This document shows, piece by piece, positions 6,610-12,978 of a stretch of 12,978 nt of DNA. The first letter of the stretch is position 1. The number at the start of each line of letters is the position of its first letter. Below the pieces are notes generated by a model. That model did no database searches. It was not told the origin of the DNA and was given only the letters and a program-made list of their open reading frames with translations. This stretch comes from JAGQYH01 sp041393015 (lineage in GTDB: Bacteria > Bacteroidota > Bacteroidia > Chitinophagales > JADIYW01), in assembly GCA_041393015.1 (NCBI GenBank), contig JAWKKV010000019.1, positions 1-12,978 of the forward strand. The letters run 5' to 3'. A program made the translations under genes and the position numbers.

Positions 6610-7176
6610 ATGGTTAGGATTATCAATATCATACTTTCAATAGGTGTTTTCATTGCCCTTTACTTTCTATATAGAACTATTCAAGAACCAATTGAATTTA
6701 ATGCCGCAGCTACTGCTAGGGATAAACAGGTGATTGAAAAATTAACTTATATCAAAGATTTGCAGTTAGCTTATAAAGATCATTATGGAAAATTTTCTGC
6801 TTCTTTTGATTCTCTAGCTTATTTTGTAAAAAATGATTCTATTGAAATCACCAAAATTATTGGAGATAAAGATGAGTTAAATGCAGATGGAAAAAAGGTA
6901 GAAGTAACCTACGAAGTAACCAAGATTGCAGTGAAAGATTCATTATCCAATCCAAAATTTGACCTTTCACAATTAGGTTTAGTACCAGGAGTAGAAGGAG
7001 AATCATTTACAATGGATGCTTCAAAAATTGAAAGAGGTAGAATTGAAGTACCTGTATTTGAAGTAAGTGTAGGATTTGGTCAAATGCTAAAAGGACTAAA
7101 AGCAAAGTACATCAAAGAAGAAGAAATAAGAAAAGTAGGTTCAATGATGGAACCTAACTATAACGGTAACTGGTAA
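6610..7176 (+). CDS. Unknown membrane-anchored protein, first gene of the DUF3822/rsmD/coaD run
   Basis: A 188-residue protein. One N-terminal transmembrane helix (about residues 4-21, IINIILSIGVFIALYFLY) anchors a soluble domain. Just after the helix comes a helical stretch (about 38-75) with the pattern RDKQVIEKLTYIKDLQLAYKD, then HYGKFSASFDSLAYFVKN. That pattern resembles the helix after the anchor in pseudopilin-like proteins and in many uncharacterised Bacteroidota proteins. The tail ends EPNYNGNW. No catalytic motif is visible. It is 23 bases upstream of the DUF3822 gene, same strand, so it is probably the first gene of the operon. I place it as a conserved hypothetical envelope protein; the pseudopilin likeness is only a pattern impression. 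Confidence 0.75.
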   Translation: MVRIINIILSIGVFIALYFLYRTIQEPIEFNAAATARDKQVIEKLTYIKDLQLAYKDHYGKFSASFDSLAYFVKNDSIEITKIIGDKDELNADGKKVEVTYEVTKIAVKDSLSNPKFDLSQLGLVPGVEGESFTMDASKIERGRIEVPVFEVSVGFGQMLKGLKAKYIKEEEIRKVGSMMEPNYNGNW

Positions 7177-7199
7177 TAACTAAAAAAAAAATATAGGAT

Positions 7200-8003
7200 T
7201 TGGCTACTGAACAAGTTAAATACAGTAATGCTGAATTGTATGTCCATTTACATCCGTCTTTTTTCGTCTATACGATCTACAATTTATCCAACAATCAATT
7301 TGAGTCTATCGAATTTATTTTTCACGATGGAAGAAATGTAATCAACAATAAGGAACTCTCTGCTTGGCTCAAAGAAAATCAACTCGTTTTTAATCAAGCT
7401 TTTCAAAAAACTAAACTTTGTATCAACTCCACTTCTTTTAGTTTTTTAGATAATAAAGAACTGGCTACCGTTGATAATTTTAGCATTTTAAATGAATACA
7501 ATCCATCCACTGAAGTTTTAATGATGGATGAGTCTATTGGTGATTTAGTCATCCAATTTGCTATTAATAAATCCATTTACAAGATTTTAACCGGTTATTT
7601 TGACAAGGAAGAAATTCACTTTGGCGACAATGGAATTTTAACGGCTATTGAACAATTTAAAGACAAAGACAATTATGTGTGTTGCCAAATTCTAAATGAT
7701 GAAGCATCAATCGCAGTTGTTAAAAATAAGCAGTTAATATTGTTCAACAAGTATATTATAAAGAACAGTGAAGACCTTTTGTATTACATTTTACTTTGTT
7801 TCCAAGCCAACGCGTTAGATTCCAATAAGGATTATTTATACCTGTTTGGCTTGATTGAATTGGATTCTCCGATGCACCAACTTATCTTTGACTATATCAA
7901 AAACATAGAGATTGTTGATTCATTTACAGAATTAGAATTGAAAACGAGTACTAATGATGTATCAAATCATTACTTTTTTAACTTATTGAATAGTAGATCA
8001 TGA
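7200..8003 (+). CDS. DUF3822-family protein (TTG start)
   Basis: A 267-residue protein without signal peptide or membrane helix. The start is TTG: an in-frame TAG at 7194-7196 excludes an earlier start, and no in-frame ATG lies near the conserved N-terminal segment (KYSNAELYVHLHPSFFVYTIYN). AGGA at 7195-7198, only a base or two before the TTG, is the only Shine-Dalgarno-like sequence. It looks like the DUF3822 family, which in Bacteroidota often precedes rsmD; I assign it from the N-terminal pattern and this synteny. Its biochemical role is unknown to me. Its stop overlaps the rsmD start as ATGA, so the two are translationally coupled, which suggests a linked role in ribosome maturation. That is inference. 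Confidence 0.8.
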   Translation: MATEQVKYSNAELYVHLHPSFFVYTIYNLSNNQFESIEFIFHDGRNVINNKELSAWLKENQLVFNQAFQKTKLCINSTSFSFLDNKELATVDNFSILNEYNPSTEVLMMDESIGDLVIQFAINKSIYKILTGYFDKEEIHFGDNGILTAIEQFKDKDNYVCCQILNDEASIAVVKNKQLILFNKYIIKNSEDLLYYILLCFQANALDSNKDYLYLFGLIELDSPMHQLIFDYIKNIEIVDSFTELELKTSTNDVSNHYFFNLLNSRS

Positions 8004-8551
8004 GAATAGTTGGTGGCGATAACAAGGGTTTTAGATTTCAACCTCCCAGAAATATTCCGGCAAGGCCTACTACTGATTTTGCTAAAGAAGGTTTATTCAA
8101 TATCCTCAATAATCAGTTCTACTTTGATGAAATATCCTTTTTAGATCTTTTTGCAGGCACTGGAAGTATTTCTTATGAAATGTTCAGTAGAGGCTGTCGC
8201 GATATTACATCGGTTGAGTTATCTTCTAAAATGATCAAGTTCATTAAAGAGGTATCCAATAGCTTAAATATTGACAATCATAGAATTATTCAAGATGATG
8301 TTTTTAAATATTTAGATAAAGCTTACAAAAGCTTCGATGTAATTTTTGCTGGTCCGCCCTACCCTTTAGAAAATATTGATGATTTACCGGATGCAGTTAT
8401 GAAATCCAACATTCTTAATAAAGATGGATGGTTTATTTTAGAGACATCACAAATGCACAATTATAAAGATCATCCGAATCTACATCGACTAAAAAACTAT
8501 GGTCAAACGCATTTTTGGATTTTTAGTCATGAGGCCAACAAAGAAAAATAG
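8000..8551 (+). CDS. rsmD: 16S rRNA (guanine-966-N2)-methyltransferase RsmD, with altered catalytic motif
   Basis: A 183-residue Rossmann-fold methyltransferase of usual length. RsmD uses S-adenosylmethionine to methylate N2 of G966 in 16S rRNA on assembled small-subunit particles. Visible motifs: MRIVGG start; RPTTDFAKEGLFNIL (22-36), the family RPTxD..KE signature; SAM-binding FLDLFAGTGSISYE (47-60); acidic VEL (72-74); DDVF (99-102); and the target-amine motif, which reads AGPPY (117-121). The usual motif is DPPY or NPPY; here codon 118 is GGT (8351-8353) where Asp (GAT) is expected. Everything else looks intact, so either this branch uses Gly or activity is reduced. The start overlaps the DUF3822 stop (ATGA). 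coaD follows 9 bases after the stop, an rsmD-coaD pairing also seen in Bacillota. Confidence 0.9.
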   Translation: MRIVGGDNKGFRFQPPRNIPARPTTDFAKEGLFNILNNQFYFDEISFLDLFAGTGSISYEMFSRGCRDITSVELSSKMIKFIKEVSNSLNIDNHRIIQDDVFKYLDKAYKSFDVIFAGPPYPLENIDDLPDAVMKSNILNKDGWFILETSQMHNYKDHPNLHRLKNYGQTHFWIFSHEANKEK

Positions 8552-8560
8552 AGTAAGAGT

Positions 8561-9037
8561 ATGAGTAAAATTGCCATTTTCCCAGGATCATTTGACCCAA
8601 TTACCAACGGACACGTTGATATTGTAAAAAGAGCTTTGCCGCTATTTGACCAGTTAATCATTGCTATCGGTGTAAATACTCAAAAGAAATATCTGTTTTC
8701 TTTAGAGCAAAGAATGAAATGGATTAGAGAAGTTTTTATTGATGAACCTAAGGTAACTGTAGAAACTTATGAGGGATTAACGGTCAATTTTTGTGTAAAG
8801 AAAAAGGCAGATTACATCATTAGAGGTATACGATCAGCCGCCGACTTTGATTATGAAAAAACAATAGCGCATTTAAATAATGCTATGGCTCCAGGATTGG
8901 AAACGTTGCTTATTTTATCACGCCCTGAACTTTCAGCCATCTCTTCAACTATTGTAAGGGAGATTATTATTGGAAAGGGTGATGCCAGTAAATTTATACC
9001 AATTAATATTGATCCAAATATTGGAGAACATATTTAA
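8561..9037 (+). CDS. coaD: Pantetheine-phosphate adenylyltransferase
   Basis: A 158-residue cytoplasmic enzyme, the family's standard length. It transfers AMP from ATP to 4'-phosphopantetheine, giving dephospho-CoA, the penultimate step of CoA synthesis. The nucleotidyltransferase motif IFPGSFDPITNGHVDI is at 6-21, with TNGH at 15-18. The basic substrate loop is near K42-K43. RGIRSAADFDYE is at 88-99 and the second ATP-binding motif ISSTIVRE is at 127-134. All expected residues appear present. It is the last gene of the + strand run, 9 bases after rsmD. Its stop codon directly abuts the stop of the convergent PorP/SprF gene with no bases between, so no separate terminator exists at this junction. 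Confidence 0.97.
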   Translation: MSKIAIFPGSFDPITNGHVDIVKRALPLFDQLIIAIGVNTQKKYLFSLEQRMKWIREVFIDEPKVTVETYEGLTVNFCVKKKADYIIRGIRSAADFDYEKTIAHLNNAMAPGLETLLILSRPELSAISSTIVREIIIGKGDASKFIPINIDPNIGEHI

Positions 9038-10066
9038 CTAAAACTGCATCATTTTAAAGTATCGCGGTTCTCTACTTCTTTTATCGAAAGCCATATCCAT
9101 CATAAAAGTTACTTCCGGACCTCCATTTCTTCCAGTAGCTCTTTTTACTTCTGAAAAAGAAACATCGTAACTAAATCCAATGGTATAAGCCTCAATAGTG
9201 AATTGAACCTCACTCACTAAATCTGAGCTAACAGCTTTACTTTCATTGTGTCCAATCATTCTTAAGCCTGCTCCAACGCTAAGAAAAACATCATTATATG
9301 CATTGTAAAATTGAAATCGAGCTTTTACTGAAGGCAATATCTCAATACTTGGCCCTTGTTTAGCAAAATAAACAGAAGGTTTTAACCAAGCAAAACCGGA
9401 TGTCCCCACTTCCAATTCTGTTAGCACATATCCTGCATATTTTCTATATAGCTCATCATTGCCTAACAAAGCAAAATTTGGTTGGGTAATATGAGAAACA
9501 GTAACTCCAGTGGCAAACATATGTTTTCTGTTAAAATAGCCATAGTAGGATATTCCCATATTTAGGTCAAACTTAAAACTACCAAACTCACTAAAACCTA
9601 TTGGGTCTGTATTGGTGCCTGTCTCATACAAAGTTCCATAGATCACATCCATTAAATTTATTTGCTTTCGCATCAAAGATGGTTGTATTCCAAAACCTAT
9701 ATACTGCATCGGTCGTTTAGTAAGCATTACATTGTAGGCTGCTGATAAGCTGATATTGGTATTTTGATATCCGCTATTTTCTTCAATGTCATGATAAAAT
9801 GAAACACCAACACCTAGCATATCATAATCTAAATCTTTCCTAGCAATATTCACATCTGTACTTAATGCATAAGTGGCAAAAGAGGCATTGCTAAACCATT
9901 GATTTCTATAGTTGGCTGCCACTCTAAAATTGCCATTCATAAAGCCGGTTAAGGCAGGATTTAGTGTTGTTGGAGATGCCGAATACTGAGCAAAATGAAG
10001 ATCTTGTCCATAAGCAGTGACACTTATCAAGCATAAAACAATTGCTATTAGTTTTAATTTCTTCAT
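9038..10066 (-). CDS. PorP/SprF-family type IX secretion membrane protein
   Basis: A 342-residue outer-membrane beta-barrel-like protein. The signal peptide is residues 1-20 (MKKLKLIAIVLCLISVTAYG, cut before QD). The family N-terminal mark follows at once: LHFAQYSASPTTLNPALTG, then NGNFRVAANYRNQW. The remainder shows alternating strands with aromatic girdles. In Flavobacterium johnsoniae, SprF is needed for secretion of the adhesin SprB, and PorP/SprF paralogues often lie beside type-B C-terminal-domain cargo. Here it follows the giant adhesin by 4 bases, so I infer that it is that adhesin's dedicated partner. A GGAG sits immediately before the ATG with zero spacing (TAAGGAGATG), so translation is probably coupled to the adhesin stop. 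There is no PG-binding OmpA domain at the end; the last residues are RSREPRYFKMMQF. Confidence 0.92.
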   Translation of the reverse strand: MKKLKLIAIVLCLISVTAYGQDLHFAQYSASPTTLNPALTGFMNGNFRVAANYRNQWFSNASFATYALSTDVNIARKDLDYDMLGVGVSFYHDIEENSGYQNTNISLSAAYNVMLTKRPMQYIGFGIQPSLMRKQINLMDVIYGTLYETGTNTDPIGFSEFGSFKFDLNMGISYYGYFNRKHMFATGVTVSHITQPNFALLGNDELYRKYAGYVLTELEVGTSGFAWLKPSVYFAKQGPSIEILPSVKARFQFYNAYNDVFLSVGAGLRMIGHNESKAVSSDLVSEVQFTIEAYTIGFSYDVSFSEVKRATGRNGGPEVTFMMDMAFDKRSREPRYFKMMQF

Positions 10067-10072
10067 CTCCTT
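10067..10072 (-). promoter_or_regulatory. AAGGAG overlapping the adhesin stop, touching the PorP/SprF ATG
   Basis: The - strand reads TAAGGAGATG: the adhesin stop, GGAG and the ATG are contiguous. A zero spacer is too short for a normal Shine-Dalgarno, and this phylum rarely relies on one, so coupling by re-initiation is more likely. Confidence 0.5.
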
Positions 10073-12978
10073 ATCGTATTAATTTCACTTTTTGAGAAAT
10101 CACAAATTCTTCTCCAATATCACTTACAGCTATGACGGATACCATAAACACCCCTGTATTCATTGGCATGCCTTTAAAAGTTCCATCCCATCCATCATCC
10201 ATGGAATTACTTTCAAATAGCTTCTCTCCCAACCTATCAAATACCATCATATTGAATTCTGCTACATTCATATTTTCTGTATAAGCATATAAAATATCAT
10301 TTACCCCATCACCATTAGGTGTAAATCCAGTTGGAAGATAAATCAAGATCTCTGTGTTATCGTACAGCGTTAAATAAATGGTGCTATCACATCCATTCGC
10401 TAATTCGATTACAATCACATAAACACCTGCCTCTGTCGTTATACTTCCATCCGGTAAGATATAATCGTCACCCACATTAAACGAATCTGATAATACAATT
10501 CCAGTTCCTAAATCTAGCCTGATATGAGTGGTTACAATGCTATCACAACCATTAATACTGGTAAAAGTATTTACGAAAGTTCCAGTATCAGCTTCATTAC
10601 AACTCTTCTCAAAAATATCAATATTGTAAGCCGGTGTTAGTGTCGTAATTATAGTAACAATACTATCACAGCCATCTGAACTGGTCAACGTAGTAGACTC
10701 TTGTCCTACATCAGCTGAATTACAGCTAGTGTTGTTGATGGTCAATTCATAGATATCAACTAACGAAACTTCAGTAGTGACAATACTATCGCAACCAAAT
10801 GAATTACTTAATACTACTGTAAATGTTCCTGTATCGGCAGCATTACAACTAGTAGTTGTGATCGAAATATTATGGGAAGATGCTAATGTTGTAATTGTCG
10901 TAATCACACTATCGCAACCATTTACATTGGTAAGTATAATTTCCTCTGAACCAACTTGGTTAGGATCACAAGTTATTGCATTTATGACAACACTATCTGA
11001 AGTCACTAAAGTGGTTATTGTAGTTACAATTGAATCACATCCATTCGCATTGACAAAGGTATCAATAGTAGTTCCAATATCTGATGCAACACACGAAGTA
11101 GCATTTATAAAGACTTCATCTTGAGTTATTAAGGAAGTTACTACGATAGACACAGAGTCACATCCAAAGATAGTAGTGTCCATATTTACAACTGTTCCTG
11201 TATCACTTGGATTACAAGAAGTTAGAGATATCGTATCCAAATATGAAGGCGCTAAAGTAGTGATGGTCGTTATAACAGAATCAAACATTCCTACGGAAAC
11301 AAAACTATCTACTACTATGCCTACATCTAGAGGATCGCAACTAACAGCATTAATTGTATCATTATAACTCAATGAAAGTATTGTAATAGTGGTAACTATA
11401 GAATCACATGAATTTGAAGATGTAAATGTATCAATCGTCACACCAACATCTGATGGATTTGAACTAGTTACATTAATAGTATCATTAAATCCGAAAATTA
11501 AAGTCGTAATAGTCGTCACTACAGAATCACAACCTGATGTGTTAGATAAAGTCATGATGGACGTATCGGCCGCTACACAAGATTCTGCTAATACGGTGAC
11601 CGAATCACTTGGTAATAAAGTTGTGATGGTCGTGATGATACTATCACATCCTGAACTCGCCAGTAAAGTATCTATAATCGTAAAGGCAGTATCACAACTG
11701 GTTAAGTTTATCGTATCGCTGTAAGCTGAGATCAATGTTGTGATCGTCGTCACTACCGAATCACATCCAGAACCATTGGTCAAAGTAATCACACTTGTTC
11801 CGGTATCTGCGGCAACACAAGATTCTGCTAAAACGGTTACTGAATCACTTGGTAATTGAGTCGTGATGGTCGTCACTATACTATCACATCCTGAACTCGC
11901 CAATAAAGTATCGATAATCGTAAAGGCAGTATCACAACTAGTCAAGTTGATGGTATCGTTGTAAGCTGAGATCAATGTCGTGATCGTCGTCACTACTGAA
12001 TCGCATCCTGAACCATTGGATAAGGTGATCACACTTATTCCTGTATCAGCTGCAACACAAGATTCTATGAGTACAGTAACTGAATCGCTCGGTAATAAAG
12101 TGGTGATAGTCGTAACAATACTATCGCAGCCTGAACTCGCCAACAAAGTATCGACCACTGTAAAGGCTGTATCACAACTTGTCAAGTTGATTGTATCGCT
12201 GTAGGCTGATATTAAGGTCGTGATGGTCGATACTACTGAATCGCAACCTGAACTATTGGTCAAGGTGACAACACTTGTTCCTGTATCTGCGGCAACACAA
12301 GATTCTGCTAATACGGTGACCGAATCACTTGGTAACTGAGTTGTGATGGTCGTCACTATACTATCACATCCTGAACTCGCCAATAAAGTATCTATAATCG
12401 TAAAGGCTGTATCACAACTGGTTAAGTTTATCGTATCGTTGTAGGCTGATATTAATGTCGTGATTGTCGTCACTACTGAATCGCAACCGGCAGCATTGGT
12501 TAAAGTAATCACACTTGTTCCTGTGTCTGCTGGAACACAAGACTCTGCCAATACAGTAACTGAATCACTTGGTAACAGAGTCGTAATCGTCGTGATAACA
12601 CTATCACAGCCTGTACTAGCCGTTAAGGTATCTACAATCGTAAAGGCAGTATCACAACTAGTTAAGTTTATTGTATCGTTATAACCTGAGATCAATGTGG
12701 TGATAGTCGTCACTACTGAATCGCAACCTGAATTATTGGTTAGAGTAATCACACTTATTCCTGTATCTGCTGGAACACAAGACTCTGCCAATATAGTAAT
12801 CGAATCACTTGGTAATTGAGTCGTGATCGTCGTAATCACACTATCGCAGCCTGTACTTGCCGTTAAAGTATCTACAACCGTAAAGGCTGTATCACAACTG
12901 GTTAAGTTAATCGTATCGTTGTAGGCGGAGATCAACGTTGTAATCGTCGTCACTACAGAATCACATCCTGAACCATTG
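10071..12978 (-). CDS. Giant repeat adhesin with type IX type-B (gliding-motility-type) C-terminal domain, partial
   Basis: An open frame running off the window's right edge; its N-terminus, signal peptide and full size are not visible. The last 968 or so codons are here. Numbering from the V codon at 12953 (a GTG internal to a repeat, not a start): 7-484 are six two-part 80-residue modules, 485-812 are eight single repeats of 41 residues, 813-866 a diverged final module, and 867-960 the C-terminal sorting domain. Each repeat has a cysteine in 'TSC(D/N)' and another in 'GCDS(I/V)(V/I)TTITT'. The sorting domain shows YLPTGFTPNGDGVND, VFDRLGEKLFES, GWDGTFKG, NTGVF and a basic end, the marks of the gliding-motility-associated type B domain. 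The protein is Thr/Ser/Asp-rich, consistent with a secreted, disulfide-bonded surface stalk or adhesin. The PorP/SprF gene follows directly. Confidence 0.9.
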   Translation of the reverse strand, partial: NGSGCDSVVTTITTLISAYNDTINLTSCDTAFTVVDTLTASTGCDSVITTITTQLPSDSITILAESCVPADTGISVITLTNNSGCDSVVTTITTLISGYNDTINLTSCDTAFTIVDTLTASTGCDSVITTITTLLPSDSVTVLAESCVPADTGTSVITLTNAAGCDSVVTTITTLISAYNDTINLTSCDTAFTIIDTLLASSGCDSIVTTITTQLPSDSVTVLAESCVAADTGTSVVTLTNSSGCDSVVSTITTLISAYSDTINLTSCDTAFTVVDTLLASSGCDSIVTTITTLLPSDSVTVLIESCVAADTGISVITLSNGSGCDSVVTTITTLISAYNDTINLTSCDTAFTIIDTLLASSGCDSIVTTITTQLPSDSVTVLAESCVAADTGTSVITLTNGSGCDSVVTTITTLISAYSDTINLTSCDTAFTIIDTLLASSGCDSIITTITTLLPSDSVTVLAESCVAADTSIMTLSNTSGCDSVVTTITTLIFGFNDTINVTSSNPSDVGVTIDTFTSSNSCDSIVTTITILSLSYNDTINAVSCDPLDVGIVVDSFVSVGMFDSVITTITTLAPSYLDTISLTSCNPSDTGTVVNMDTTIFGCDSVSIVVTSLITQDEVFINATSCVASDIGTTIDTFVNANGCDSIVTTITTLVTSDSVVINAITCDPNQVGSEEIILTNVNGCDSVITTITTLASSHNISITTTSCNAADTGTFTVVLSNSFGCDSIVTTEVSLVDIYELTINNTSCNSADVGQESTTLTSSDGCDSIVTIITTLTPAYNIDIFEKSCNEADTGTFVNTFTSINGCDSIVTTHIRLDLGTGIVLSDSFNVGDDYILPDGSITTEAGVYVIVIELANGCDSTIYLTLYDNTEILIYLPTGFTPNGDGVNDILYAYTENMNVAEFNMMVFDRLGEKLFESNSMDDGWDGTFKGMPMNTGVFMVSVIAVSDIGEEFVISQKVKLIR
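10074..10355 (-). other. Type B sorting domain (gliding-motility-associated C-terminal domain)
   Basis: Ninety-four residues from TEILIYLPTG to KLIR. Key residues: the TPNGDGVND calcium-binding-like loop near the start, FDRLGEKLFES in the centre, DDGWDGTFKGMPMNTGVF and the final KVKLIR. Established role: it directs type IX secretion and surface delivery; type B domains are not cleaved in the usual type A manner. Confidence 0.88.
10518..11501 (-). repeat. Eight diverged 41-residue (123-nt) protein repeats
   Basis: Each unit is exactly 41 residues: L-x3-(Y/D)-x3-I-N-x-TSC(N/D)-x2-D-x-G, then a variable strand, then GCDSIVTTITT. Residues differ widely between units, so this part is older than the 240-nt array. 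Unit 7 (485-525) has Ser instead of the first Cys and unit 8 (526-566) has Phe instead of the second. Confidence 0.85.
11502..12935 (-). repeat. Six tandem 240-nt modules (39 + 41 residues)
   Basis: The A half (LISAYNDTINLTSCDTAF type, 39 residues) and B half (LPSDSVTVLAESCVAADTG type, 41 residues) alternate six times. The period is exactly 240 nt, except that the last B half lacks two codons near 11560. B halves begin alternately QLP and LLP, and A halves 4 and 6 share YSD, so the true unit of recent duplication may be 480 nt. A seventh module is cut by the window edge (12936-12978, NGSGCDSVVTTITT). Confidence 0.92.

Noticed and set aside
10777..12684. Five + strand frames opposite the adhesin repeats, including two near-identical 74-codon ones
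   Set aside because: They repeat with the 240-nt period because the sense strand does; they are antisense shadows with no start signals.
10518..12978. Repeat array as a CRISPR
   Set aside because: Units are 123 or 240 nt, fully coding and in frame, with no unique spacers.

Overview
The window is AT-rich bacterial DNA from a member of the Bacteroidota, most likely order Flavobacteriales; I cannot name the genus. The evidence is a PorP/SprF protein beside a giant repeat adhesin with a gliding-motility-type (type IX secretion, type B) C-terminal domain, a promoter matching the Bacteroidota TTTG-N19-TAnnTTTG pattern, weak or absent Shine-Dalgarno sequences, and a small-protein/DUF3822/rsmD/coaD cluster of a kind I associate with this phylum.

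Layout. (1) Bases 1-3762, + strand, look like accessory DNA. They hold a broken PHP-phosphoesterase/P-loop ATPase gene (TrlF-like, 29-2047), an overlapping small partner gene (2028-2327), a 110-base foldback, and a three-helix membrane protein (2498-3421). Exact 10-bp inverted repeats bracket that membrane protein gene closely, which looks like a cassette. An unannotated structured tail follows. (2) Bases 3763-6266, - strand, hold a small acidic unknown gene, a YciO/TsaC-family gene and sucC (TCA cycle). Each of the three stop codons is followed within a few bases by a short tandem repeat of 6 or 7 nt. The spaces between these genes also carry REP-like palindromes. (3) Bases 6610-9037, + strand, hold a four-gene run: an anchored unknown protein, DUF3822, rsmD and coaD. 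sucC and this run diverge from a 343-base spacer with a promoter visible on each side. (4) Bases 9038-12978, - strand, hold a cell-surface operon. A very large adhesin is open at the window edge and is followed 4 bases later by its probable secretion/anchoring partner PorP/SprF.

How the genes fit together. Regions 2 and 3 are housekeeping: central metabolism, a tRNA- or ribosome-linked enzyme, 16S rRNA methylation and CoA synthesis. Region 4 is a surface system in which the adhesin is exported by type IX secretion and PorP/SprF probably acts as its cognate outer-membrane partner. Region 1 resembles a defence-type or cassette island.

The points most worth checking are three indels packed into 54 bases at the Walker B motif of the PHP-ATPase, the cassette-like repeats, the heptamer arrays after stop codons, the 240/480-nt hierarchical adhesin repeats with a paired cysteine loss, and a DPPY-to-GPPY change in RsmD. 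I saw no tRNA, rRNA, CRISPR array, transposase or integrase.
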